Origin: Pseudomonas pseudonitroreducens
GTDB lineage: Bacteria > Pseudomonadota > Gammaproteobacteria > Pseudomonadales > Pseudomonadaceae
Reading direction: 5' to 3'
Length of the DNA stretch: 64,000 nucleotides
Assembly: GCF_021603645.1 (NCBI RefSeq)
Contig: NZ_BQHJ01000013.1
Location: 1-64,000, forward strand
Of the stretch, positions 1-8,204 are shown in pieces. A program made the translations under genes and the position numbers. Below the pieces are notes generated by a model. That model saw only the letters and a program-made list of their open reading frames with translations. It was not told where the DNA came from and did no database searches. How positions within the stretch are numbered: position 1 is the first letter of the stretch; each line of letters opens with the position of its first letter.

Positions 1-1139
1 GGGAGCGCGGGCTCCTGAGGCACCACGACAGGAACCTCCTTGAGCGTCGGCTCCTGGGAGAAGGCATGCAGCCAGGACGACAGGGCCGCCAGAGCGTCGA
101 TCGCTTCCGCGAGCGGCTCGTCACCAGCTGCTGGCAGGGCAAGATCGAACTTCAGCGTTGCGGAGTTTCCTTCGTCGAAGAATGCCGGTCGGTCGGAGAA
201 GTGCCCAGCGCTGGCCGAAATGAGCTCCGCAGCGGTGCTGTTTCCACCGCGCTTGTAGGCAGCCAGGACTTGCGTGCCGTCGCATTGGGCGTTTGCGAAG
301 GTCCAGCCATGGATGCTCGTGGGTAGCTGGTACATTACTCGGCTGCAACCTTCGACGAAGGCTGGGACAGAGGGCCGTTTCGCCCAAGGGTGTTCCAGCG
401 CCTGCAGGGGCTGTTTGGTGCCTGTTTCTTGCTCCAGCCGGGCTTGCTCCTCGAGGCGCTTCCGTTCTGCCTCCAGGCGCGCTTCGCGCGCGATCTGCTC
501 CTGGTGCGCACGCCACTGTGTCCACGCCACAAAGGCGCCGATGACGATCACCGCGATGACGATCAACTGAGCCAGCTCCGCTTTCGACAGCCCGAATACC
601 AGCGGTCGGAGGCGATACTCGCGTTTGAGTTTGGACGGCTGAAGCAGCTCCTGGATGTCCAGGGGCTCACCGCCCATCTCGAATTCTGGCGGGAGGTACT
701 CGTGCTCGAAGTTGATGCCACGGCTGCGCTGTTGTGCAACGCGCCGGCGCACTTCCGCGGCGGTGCCGATGAGATCGCAACCAGGGATGATCCCGCCGTC
801 ATGTACGGCTACGACCGCGTAGCGATCCTCATCAGTTTCAACCTGCCAAGCTGCGATCCAAGAGTTGCCGAGCTGACCGGCAAGGGTCGCGGCCAGGCTG
901 TACATGCCCTTGGTCACGCCCTCGGTGCGCGATACGAAGCCTGCCTGGATGATGCGCGGGGTGCGCCGTATGGCGACGATGTCCAGGTCGTTGTCTTCCC
1001 CGAACTTGCGCGCTTCTTTCATGTAACCGGTGAGACTGCCCAGCGGGTGCCAGCGCAGGCCGGTCACGAAGTCCCTGCCACGGTACTGAAGGATCTGGAC
1101 TCGCGAGCCCGTTACCTTGGGAGCGTCAATGCTCATCAT
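1..1139 (-). CDS. pilO: Type IVB pilus assembly protein PilO, cut by window edge
   Basis: The reading frame opens at a double ATG (1139 and 1136) and stays open to base 1, so at least 379 residues are present and the C-terminus is missing. The N-terminus begins MMSIDAPKVTGSR. A single hydrophobic segment near residues 190-208 (LAQLIVIAVIVIGAFVAW) is followed by a charged, probably coiled stretch, the layout of inner-membrane PilO proteins of R64-type thin pili. It starts 7 bases after the pilN stop, with an AAGGGG ribosome site overlapping that stop. Position after pilL and pilN matches the pil operon of PAPI-1-class elements. The assignment rests mainly on this order and on topology. Confidence 0.8.
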   Translation of the reverse strand, partial: MMSIDAPKVTGSRVQILQYRGRDFVTGLRWHPLGSLTGYMKEARKFGEDNDLDIVAIRRTPRIIQAGFVSRTEGVTKGMYSLAATLAGQLGNSWIAAWQVETDEDRYAVVAVHDGGIIPGCDLIGTAAEVRRRVAQQRSRGINFEHEYLPPEFEMGGEPLDIQELLQPSKLKREYRLRPLVFGLSKAELAQLIVIAVIVIGAFVAWTQWRAHQEQIAREARLEAERKRLEEQARLEQETGTKQPLQALEHPWAKRPSVPAFVEGCSRVMYQLPTSIHGWTFANAQCDGTQVLAAYKRGGNSTAAELISASAGHFSDRPAFFDEGNSATLKFDLALPAAGDEPLAEAIDALAALSSWLHAFSQEPTLKEVPVVVPQEPAL

Positions 1140-1146
1140 CGCCCCT

Positions 1147-2988
1147 TCAGAAGGTCCAGCAGGTGCGCTGCTTGGAGCTGCACGATACCTGGGTGTGCTG
1201 CCCGTCATCGTTGGCAGCCAGGTTGGCGGCTGCCTGCAGGATGTTGGGGACGAACTGGATGCTGCCGTTGAGGTTGTCCGGCAGGACGATCGGAGTTACC
1301 AGGACGACCAGGGAGCTGTGAGTCGAGGTGCGGCTGCTGCCGCCTCCCAGGCCAAAGAAGCTCGGACTGCCTACCCCGGACTTGGAGGCGTTCTCGCTGT
1401 TCTCGTCGAATCCGGTCAGCACCAGAGTCTCGCCGCTGCGCAGTAGAACCTTGGGTGCTGCGTTCTTGGTGTCGTAGTCGGCGTTCTGCACCTTCGAGCC
1501 GTTACTTTCGAACTCCTGGAAGGTGGGTTTGCTGCTCATGCTGAGCGTGATCATCAGCAGCATGTTTTCGCGATCCAGGAGCTTGGGCAGCAACATCATG
1601 TTGAAGCCACTGGTGATCGTCGCAGGCGTCAAGGAAGTGCTGGAGCCCACCGATGCAGTAGTCGTAGTTGAGCTGGCAGCGACATAGCTCTTCACGTTGC
1701 CGATCTGGATGGGAGCGGGCTGCAGGTTGAGCGTGGTTACCGAGGGGGACCGCACTTCGGTAACGCGGCCTTGCTCGGACAGCGCCTGCAGGATTGCTTT
1801 GGTGCCGGCCCAGGGCGAGCTGGAGGTATCTAGGATGCTCCCGGTGGCAGAAATAGCGTCGCTGCTGATGCCAGACACGGTGTTGGACAGCGAGAAGCCC
1901 CACTTCCCGGAGACCGACTTGTACACGGCGTCCCAGTTCACGGCGTTCTGGTCCGTGTCGGTAAAGTTCACCTCGGCAACCTTCACATTGAACAGCACCT
2001 GGCGGGTGATGGTCCGGTTCGTATCTCGGAGGTAGGCCGCAACTCTGTTCAGGACCTCGGGCCTGTCGCTGACGGTCATCGCGCCTGTCGAGCGAGATAA
2101 GAACATGCGCCCTTCCGGTTGGACGCTGAGCATGGCCTGGACGTTCTTCTCGATGTCGGCCAGCAGTGAGGTCTTGATGATGGAGGTGGTGCTCTGGTTG
2201 CTTCCGGATTCGCCCGTAGCACCAGAGCTCGTCGACGTACCGCTGTCGCCCGAGCCGGAGCCAGTTGACGTCACCAGTCCAGACTTCACGGTGCTTTCGA
2301 TGACCTGGTCATCACCAAAGGCCCAGACGTCGAATGTGCGGGTCTCGAAGTAGGTGATTCGAACGCCCTGCAGGTCTGGATCGTAGTTCCAGGACAGGCC
2401 AAGGCGAGAAGTTGCCTGGTTGAGCAGCCCGGACACAGGGCCGGAATATTTGATGCCCGCAATCAGGCCGGCGCTGGACAGCCCGATGTCGAAGCTACGC
2501 GCGCCGCTGGGGGCGGAGCCGATAACGTTGGCCGGCATCAGGCCGGCCAGGCTGTCTGGGCCAGCGGAGCTGATCGGCGCCGGCGCGCTGTTGTTGCTGC
2601 CCGACTGCTTGGAGGACGTCAGGATGCCGGGGTTGAGCGCATCAGGTGCCACCAGTACCGGCAGGCCGGTCTGCTGGGTGATGTACTGGGCCACTTCGGT
2701 GATCGACACGGCCGACACGGGCCGGTAGGCAATGTCGTGGTCCTTGCCGAAGGGAAGCCCGCGCTTGGTCACCAGCGGCTGGGTCGATACCCATGGCTTG
2801 TTGCTGAAGACGACGGTATCGCGAGCTTGCTCGGGCTGCAGGTTCTGCAGGTATTTGGTGTACTGCCCTGCGGATTTACCCTCGAGCTCAGCGCGAGCAA
2901 CAGAATCGTTCACGCGCTGCAGCGAGCAGCTGCTCATGAAAAGGGCCAGCGGCAAGATGGCCCAGCGTACCCAGGGGCGTGCGGTCAT
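1147..2988 (-). CDS. pilN: PilN, outer-membrane secretin lipoprotein of type IVB conjugative pilus
   Basis: This 613-residue protein has a lipoprotein signal (LFMSSC lipobox, Cys at about residue 21). The middle contains a Ser/Gly/Thr-rich insert (about residues 240-270) typical of exposed secretin loops. The C-terminal third has the secretin pattern, with LRSGETLVLTGFD and, near the end, LVVLVTPIVLPD. PilN forms the outer-membrane ring through which the conjugative type IVB pilus emerges. Its ATG overlaps the pilL stop (ATGA), and pilO follows closely, so the three are likely one transcript. The length is close to other PilN secretins of this class. Confidence 0.92.
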   Translation of the reverse strand: MTARPWVRWAILPLALFMSSCSLQRVNDSVARAELEGKSAGQYTKYLQNLQPEQARDTVVFSNKPWVSTQPLVTKRGLPFGKDHDIAYRPVSAVSITEVAQYITQQTGLPVLVAPDALNPGILTSSKQSGSNNSAPAPISSAGPDSLAGLMPANVIGSAPSGARSFDIGLSSAGLIAGIKYSGPVSGLLNQATSRLGLSWNYDPDLQGVRITYFETRTFDVWAFGDDQVIESTVKSGLVTSTGSGSGDSGTSTSSGATGESGSNQSTTSIIKTSLLADIEKNVQAMLSVQPEGRMFLSRSTGAMTVSDRPEVLNRVAAYLRDTNRTITRQVLFNVKVAEVNFTDTDQNAVNWDAVYKSVSGKWGFSLSNTVSGISSDAISATGSILDTSSSPWAGTKAILQALSEQGRVTEVRSPSVTTLNLQPAPIQIGNVKSYVAASSTTTTASVGSSTSLTPATITSGFNMMLLPKLLDRENMLLMITLSMSSKPTFQEFESNGSKVQNADYDTKNAAPKVLLRSGETLVLTGFDENSENASKSGVGSPSFFGLGGGSSRTSTHSSLVVLVTPIVLPDNLNGSIQFVPNILQAAANLAANDDGQHTQVSCSSKQRTCWTF

Positions 2989-4100
2989 TTCTTCTTCCTC
3001 TCGTCGACGTGCAACACACGCTGAGAGTCGCTGCCATCAACCACGAAGGAGCGCGGAGCGGTGTCGTATAACGGGAACAGTTGCTTGATCGCCTCTTCGA
3101 AGGAGCCTTCGAAACGAAGCGGGGCCTGGATCGGGTAGTCCAGGTCGTCCTGGCTCCAGATCAGCGTCCAATTGGCGTTCTTGGCCCAGGCCTCGACGCT
3201 CTGGCGCAAGGTTGATCCAGTTTCGGCCGCCCATACCTGGGGCAGCGGCCGTGGGATCGGCGCGGGGAACGTGACCGGCGCAGGTTGAGCGACAGCAGCT
3301 GCAGCAGGCACTGGAGATTTCAAACTCGCTGGTACAGGGAGCGTGCTGGCAGGCTTGGGGGCAGCGCTCGAGGTCGAGGCTGCAGTGATAGGGCCATCCT
3401 TGGCGGGTGCCACTGGGGGGAGCACTGCGGGTTTGGCTGCGGCCGCCGGAGCGGCAGCAGCTGAAGTGGTGATGGCGGGGCTGGAGGGCACCGCGGCAAC
3501 TACGACAGCGCCGGTGGCAGAGTCCGGTGCCGGAGTGGCGGTCTTGGTACTGGCAGGTTGCTGGGCGTACATGGTAGTCGCCGGCCGCGGAGGCTCTGGC
3601 AACTGGTAGCCAGGGCGAAGCACGAAGCAAACCTGGCGGTTCACCTCGTCGACCTTGACCTGCCAAGCCGGACCGGCCAGCACCTGCAGAGTGTTGCGCA
3701 GGGTCATAGGCCCCAGCTTGTACTGTGCAGCTGGCAACGGCCGGGTGTAGAGGATATTGACGTGCCCGGAGCTGGCGGGACACAGCGCGTAGCCGGAGCG
3801 CTCAACGACGTACTGCATCGCATCCCGAACACTGGGGCTCATGTTCGAGGGAATGGTGACGTCGATGATCTGGGCCATCAGATCGCGCTGACCAGCGTCC
3901 GGTTGTGTCGTGACCAGGGTGTAGCGCCCATACCGGACGACGGGCTCCTTCTCTGGCACACCCCCACTGGGATAAAGGTCGGGCGATAGCATTTCCGGAT
4001 TGCGGCTGCTATCGAATGCGGGCTTGGGCGTCTCGACCGGCTGGGTAGTGCAGCCGGTGAGAAGCGCGAGCAACGAGAGAGTGGTCAACTGCCTGGTCAT
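2985..4100 (-). CDS. pilL: PilL, lipoprotein with TcpQ domain, type IVB pilus biogenesis
   Basis: This 371-residue lipoprotein has an LLTGC lipobox with Cys17. An N-terminal domain (about residues 75-170) resembles the PilL domain of PFGI-1-class elements. A long Pro/Ala-rich linker follows (about 175-285), then a C-terminal TcpQ-like domain containing LRQSVEAWAKNANW. TcpQ domains dock on the secretin, here presumably PilN. It is the first gene of the pil group, preceded by about 100 bases of non-coding DNA with a possible sigma-54 site and a hairpin over the ribosome-binding region. Its stop overlaps the pilN start by 4 bases. Confidence 0.9.
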   Translation of the reverse strand: MTRQLTTLSLLALLTGCTTQPVETPKPAFDSSRNPEMLSPDLYPSGGVPEKEPVVRYGRYTLVTTQPDAGQRDLMAQIIDVTIPSNMSPSVRDAMQYVVERSGYALCPASSGHVNILYTRPLPAAQYKLGPMTLRNTLQVLAGPAWQVKVDEVNRQVCFVLRPGYQLPEPPRPATTMYAQQPASTKTATPAPDSATGAVVVAAVPSSPAITTSAAAAPAAAAKPAVLPPVAPAKDGPITAASTSSAAPKPASTLPVPASLKSPVPAAAAVAQPAPVTFPAPIPRPLPQVWAAETGSTLRQSVEAWAKNANWTLIWSQDDLDYPIQAPLRFEGSFEEAIKQLFPLYDTAPRSFVVDGSDSQRVLHVDERKKK

Positions 4101-4111
4101 GTACCGAAAGG

Positions 4112-4130
4112 CCCCCTTTGATGATGGGGG
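4112..4130 (-). promoter_or_regulatory. Hairpin masking the pilL ribosome-binding site
   Basis: On the minus strand a run of five C pairs with a run of five G across a 9-base loop. The G run is the only Shine-Dalgarno-like sequence before the pilL ATG (11 bases away, a long spacing). If it forms in the mRNA, the hairpin would limit pilL translation. Seen in sequence; the regulatory role is inferred. Confidence 0.4.
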
Positions 4131-4138
4131 TCACGTTC

Positions 4139-4153
4139 GCAGGCGCAGTGCCA
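4139..4153 (-). promoter_or_regulatory. Possible sigma-54 promoter before pilL
   Basis: The minus strand reads TGGCACTGCGCCTGC, a GG-N10-GC arrangement with one mismatch to the TGGCAC-N5-TTGC consensus. It lies 38 bases before the pilL start. A match of this quality can occur by chance, so the call is tentative. Confidence 0.25.
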
Positions 4154-4202
4154 GTACGCAGTAGGAAATAGATAACGCGGCGTAGGGGTATTTATTCCGG
4201 GC

Positions 4203-6170
4203 CTATGCCGCGATGGTGGCTGCCAGTAGAGACTTCGCCAGCGCCTCCTGATCTGCCTCAGGCTCGATGAGCTCCATGCTGACCTGGCGTTTTGCCAACA
4301 GCATCTGCCACAGCTGCTGGTCGATGGTGTTTTCCACCAACGGGATCTTCACGATGACCATGCGCAACTGGCCGTTGCGATAGGCGCGGTCTTCGGCCTG
4401 GTCTTGCTGGCCAGGCGTCCAGGGCAGGCCGAGGAAAAACACGTAGTTCGCTGCGGTGAGGTTGTTGCCGGTGCCGGCGGCCGACGTCGTGCAGATGAAC
4501 ACGCGGCAGTCGGGGTCTTCCTGGAATTTGTCGATGGCCTTCTGGCGCTTCTTCAACGTATCGGTGCCGACCAAGGTGACGTTGCCGATGCCGGCCTGCT
4601 CGCAGAGCTCTTTGAGCATCACCACCGTTGGTTTGAACTCGCAGAAGAGGATTACCTTGTCAGCCGGATCCAGCTCGCTGACCAGGTCCATGGCCACGCG
4701 GACCTTGACCTGCTCCAGGTAGCGCCTGAGAGCTCCAAGGCGAGCGAAGATGGGCCTGTCCTCAAGGCGCAGCGTGTCGTACATGCGACGCTCGTCTGCA
4801 GCCAGCTCCACGGGTAGCAGCTGCCGCTGCTTGCCCTTCAGGTTGGGCAGGACGTCTTTGCGTCGGCGCAGCATCCAGTCGCCGAGCTCGGCGCGCAGGT
4901 TCTGGCGGAACTCAGGGTTGCCGGCGAAGCGTTCACAGAAGTCCTTGAGCGACAGCTGGCCAACAGAGTGCCCCGAGAGCCGGAGCAGAGTGTGGAGCTC
5001 GGTCTCGCGGTTGAGCACAGGCGTGCCGGTGAGCAGGTAGCGATTGGGCACCTTCGCAGCAATGTCGAATCCATGGCGTGTCCACTCGGCCGTGGGTTCC
5101 TTCAACCTGTGGGCTTCGTCGATGATCATGACGCTGAAGCGTTCGGCCTGCACCACGAAGTCGCCCAACCGCTCGTAGTTGATGACCATCCACTCTGCAG
5201 TCGGATCGTCGTGCTGCAGTGCAACCCGGGCTTCGGGGTAGACCGCATGAATCTCGCGCTCCCAGTTGATCAACAGGGACGACAGCGTGATCACCAGGAT
5301 CGGCACGCCTGCAGCGCGGATCTGCGCCGCAATCACCGCCTGGCGTGTCTTGCCCAGCCCCATGTCGTCGGCCAGCAGCGCGCTGGTCCGCTGCAGAAGG
5401 TGAGCGATCCCCACAGGTTGGTGGTCCAGGAGTGAATAGCCGCGCAAGGCCTCCGTGATCGCGCTTTCGGTGTACTCGGTACGCTCGATCGGCGAGACAG
5501 CCGCCAGGTAGATATCGGTGGAGACGTCTTCGTCTCCAGCCGAGGTTGTGGGTTCCTGGGGAGGGCCACCGAGGCTGATCCCGGGCACGTCCTTCGCCGG
5601 CGCAACAGTGCCATCGCTCAGCAGCTCCTGGACGACATCGAGGATCTCGAACTGGTCCTCAGCTAGTCCGAGCTCCAGGATCACGTTGCTGCGCACTAGC
5701 TCTGCAGAAGCGTCGATGCGCCACGAGCTGGAGTGACCGAGGAAGACGCCATGCATGCGCCGCGCTACCGCAACGACGCCGGGGTGGTAGTCGCCCGAGA
5801 GCAGCACACCGCCGTCTGCCAGCGGGGCGATACGGAGCATCAGTCCCCAGGTGAACGCATCCCGGATGGGCGAGGCCTGGGCCTGCTCCAACTTCTGCTG
5901 GAAGCGCTGCCAGGTTTCGCTGTAGCGGTCCTCGGCGAGCTCCTGCAGGCGGTGGAACAGAAGGTCCAGTTCGTGGAAAAGCTTGTTCTTGGGTAGCCTC
6001 CAGTACCGGTGGTAGGGGTGGTCGCCTCGACGGATGAAGAATCCCCCGCGGGCAAGCAACACCTTGTTGGCACCTTCCAGGAACGGCAGCTGGAGGCCGA
6101 AGTCGTAGCCGTCGAACACGACCTTGCCGAGCAGCTCCGGGGAGCGATTCATCATCCGTGGCCGCTTCAT
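4203..6170 (-). CDS. SNF2-family DEAD/DEAH helicase of the integrative element
   Basis: This 655-residue protein carries a complete SNF2 motor in its C-terminal two-thirds: DDMGLGKT (about 268-275), DEAH (351-354), LTGTP (380-384) and motif VI QDQAEDRAYRNGQ (589-601). The first 240 residues are an accessory region of unknown fold. The arrangement resembles SMARCAL1/HARP-like annealing helicases more than the large chromatin remodelers. The ATG at 6170 overlaps the PcfJ stop (ATGA) and has a GGAGG site 7 bases upstream; a longer upstream frame would run through the PcfJ gene and is rejected. It probably remodels DNA during element replication or transfer; the exact substrate is unknown. Confidence 0.85.
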   Translation of the reverse strand: MKRPRMMNRSPELLGKVVFDGYDFGLQLPFLEGANKVLLARGGFFIRRGDHPYHRYWRLPKNKLFHELDLLFHRLQELAEDRYSETWQRFQQKLEQAQASPIRDAFTWGLMLRIAPLADGGVLLSGDYHPGVVAVARRMHGVFLGHSSSWRIDASAELVRSNVILELGLAEDQFEILDVVQELLSDGTVAPAKDVPGISLGGPPQEPTTSAGDEDVSTDIYLAAVSPIERTEYTESAITEALRGYSLLDHQPVGIAHLLQRTSALLADDMGLGKTRQAVIAAQIRAAGVPILVITLSSLLINWEREIHAVYPEARVALQHDDPTAEWMVINYERLGDFVVQAERFSVMIIDEAHRLKEPTAEWTRHGFDIAAKVPNRYLLTGTPVLNRETELHTLLRLSGHSVGQLSLKDFCERFAGNPEFRQNLRAELGDWMLRRRKDVLPNLKGKQRQLLPVELAADERRMYDTLRLEDRPIFARLGALRRYLEQVKVRVAMDLVSELDPADKVILFCEFKPTVVMLKELCEQAGIGNVTLVGTDTLKKRQKAIDKFQEDPDCRVFICTTSAAGTGNNLTAANYVFFLGLPWTPGQQDQAEDRAYRNGQLRMVIVKIPLVENTIDQQLWQMLLAKRQVSMELIEPEADQEALAKSLLAATIAA

Positions 6171-8095
6171 GCTGCCTCCAGATGGGTGCTCACCCAGTGG
6201 GCAACCGCGCCGGCCAGCCGAGATTGCCAATGAGAGTCGGCAAATCTGGTCATGTGCTGGGTGTGGTCCGGCCAGTCCAAGTTGACCTGAACCGATCCAG
6301 CTTTGATCTGCTGCATCAGCCAGGCAAAGGCTCTGCCTTCGGCTGAGTCCTTCGGCACGGGGTCGTTGCCATACGAGCGCAGCTGTGCGCACTCCAGGTG
6401 GTGGACGGTCCGCGCGCCCTGGTGTTCATGACTCTTTCGATTGAGGACCAGTTCGGCGGATGCAAGTGAGCGCCCATCGCGACGCAGAGAAATCAACCTG
6501 CAATCACCGCAGTAGGCTGAGAAGTCATAGGAATCGATGCAGTGATCGAGGGATACGTGTTCGCTCCAGAGATCGGACGGAGAGAGCAGCTCAACCGCCT
6601 CGATACCGTTCGGGCATAGCACGGGGCCATCGACCAGCAAGGGCGTCCACCTGGCCGACTCGTCAGACGCTTTCAGTTCTGGCTTTTCAGCGTCGATTTC
6701 TTCGCGAATCTCGGCGAGTGCCTTGTGGAAGGCCGACACCTTGTTGGCGAGTTGCCGGTAGCTGCTGCGCTGGAAAAACGCCGATGCGTTGAGCTTGGCC
6801 TGTTGAATAACGTCGTACTGAGCATGGTTCGCGAAAGCTAGTCCCAACTGCCGGAAGACTTCGCCGAAGTCCTGCAGGGACGCCATGATTCTTGGCCAAG
6901 CCGGGTCATTCCAGCTGCTGGGGCATCCAGAAAGCAATCGATTCAGGTCCCAACGCTGCTGGTCTTTTGGGAGAGAGTAGTCGGGACGAACTTCCCAGGG
7001 AATGTGGTTGAACAACTGGAAGAAGACCGTCCAGTCACCATGAGTTTTCGGACGGCGATTTCCGAGGGAGGCGCCTGCGAGGAGGGCATGCCAGCCCGAG
7101 TTCTTGCCCTCGCGTAAAACGTGCGCAAGCGCGCCGCCTGCGATTGACGGCCGGCAAGAGCCGATGAAGCGAATCGACGAAGGTTGTACCTGGAAGTACC
7201 ACGCCAGAAAGTCCGTCAGCGATAACCCTGCGTCGACGGTATGTCCCAGCATCTGATCGAAGGCGACAGGAGCGAGATATTCCTTGTGCAAGTCGGTGAG
7301 CTCGTAGGGGGCCAGGTCGAGCCAAGGTACTTGCAAAAAGGTGCCGGTAGCGGAGCACGGCCAAGAGATTTGGTCGGGAAGCACAAGCAGCGGCAGCAAA
7401 ATCGGTTGGGCCTTGAGCGCCTGCTGGCGTCGCTCTTTGCAACCGGAGGCCAACCAGTTGTAGAGGGCTGGAGAAGGACAGCGCACGGAGCGAATGGCAA
7501 ACAGGATTTCAGGGTCGAGCTGGCTACAGAATCCCTTGAGGACTGCCCCTATCTGTTTCAGATAAAACCGGGTTCGTGGCCCAAAGTACCGGTGGTGGCT
7601 TCCTCGTTGCGCAGGGCTCGGAACGTTACGGGCGAACTTCCCGAGGTCGTCCGTCGCCATGCTGCCGGCGAGCTGATGAGCTTTTTTACAGTAGGACGTG
7701 AGGAAGGCTGTGTCGGCAAACACTCCGCCGGCCTGGTGCCATCTCAGTTCAGATTCCAGCCGGCTGATGAGTGCGATGGCGCCGTTGCGTGTGGGTTTCC
7801 TCAGAGAAACACGATCACGTGTGGAAATCGTCAGTGCCCTGATGATTTGGCCGTCATACCACTGAAGGGTATTGCCAAAACGCGCTATGCCAAATGGAGT
7901 TTGGTCCGGGCCATGCGTGCCATTGACGAACCAGGCTCGAGCAGTGGAGGTTCGCTGCAGATAGGTCCGGATGAAGTCAGTGCGCTGCCGACCTGCCAGG
8001 CCGAAATGCGTTGCCCAGGTAGTGGCTACTGCGCGCTGCCTCTCTGTGAAGCGACGAAGGATGGGGTCGACCGGGGTATCTATGACCGCTGACAT
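6167..8095 (-). CDS. PcfJ-like protein of the integrative element
   Basis: The 642-residue product has a PcfJ-type C-terminal domain: DHCIDSYDFSAYCGDCRLIS, then a SAELVLN segment and an LRSYGND segment, matching the family pattern HC..SY....G..RLISLR...S.EL. PcfJ proteins occur on conjugative plasmids and phages, and their biochemical role is not established. The start at 8095 is preferred over 8101 because AGGAG then sits 7 bases upstream. That ribosome site lies in the 3' arm of a perfect 24-bp palindrome. It is translationally coupled to the SNF2 helicase gene downstream. Confidence 0.75.
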   Translation of the reverse strand: MSAVIDTPVDPILRRFTERQRAVATTWATHFGLAGRQRTDFIRTYLQRTSTARAWFVNGTHGPDQTPFGIARFGNTLQWYDGQIIRALTISTRDRVSLRKPTRNGAIALISRLESELRWHQAGGVFADTAFLTSYCKKAHQLAGSMATDDLGKFARNVPSPAQRGSHHRYFGPRTRFYLKQIGAVLKGFCSQLDPEILFAIRSVRCPSPALYNWLASGCKERRQQALKAQPILLPLLVLPDQISWPCSATGTFLQVPWLDLAPYELTDLHKEYLAPVAFDQMLGHTVDAGLSLTDFLAWYFQVQPSSIRFIGSCRPSIAGGALAHVLREGKNSGWHALLAGASLGNRRPKTHGDWTVFFQLFNHIPWEVRPDYSLPKDQQRWDLNRLLSGCPSSWNDPAWPRIMASLQDFGEVFRQLGLAFANHAQYDVIQQAKLNASAFFQRSSYRQLANKVSAFHKALAEIREEIDAEKPELKASDESARWTPLLVDGPVLCPNGIEAVELLSPSDLWSEHVSLDHCIDSYDFSAYCGDCRLISLRRDGRSLASAELVLNRKSHEHQGARTVHHLECAQLRSYGNDPVPKDSAEGRAFAWLMQQIKAGSVQVNLDWPDHTQHMTRFADSHWQSRLAGAVAHWVSTHLEAA

Positions 8096-8096
8096 G

Positions 8097-8120
8097 TGCA
8101 TGCTCCTCGAGGAGCATGCA
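8097..8120 (-). promoter_or_regulatory. Perfect 24-bp palindrome enclosing the PcfJ ribosome-binding site
   Basis: Two 12-base arms (TGCATGCTCCTC and its complement) abut with no spacer. The GAGGAG Shine-Dalgarno site is inside the second arm and one candidate ATG (8101-8099) is inside it too. As RNA this would form a stem of about 10 bp closing off translation initiation; as DNA it could be a protein-binding site. Confidence 0.6.
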
Positions 8121-8204
8121 GGCTGTCAGGTGGGTTCTGGCGGGGACAGGGGAAATAGAGACCTGGAGAAGGCGGAATTCGCGGGTACGGCTGTTCCCCA
8201 GCAC

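Noticed and set aside
390-1271. Long plus-strand frame (293 codons) opposite pilO
   Set aside because: It is antisense to the pilO frame, which has the expected membrane segment, ribosome site and operon position; the plus frame looks like a GC-rich shadow.
4203-6392. Longer start for the SNF2 helicase
   Set aside because: The extra 74 codons overlap the PcfJ gene in another frame and are not helicase-like; ATG 6170 has a good ribosome site and ATGA overlap.
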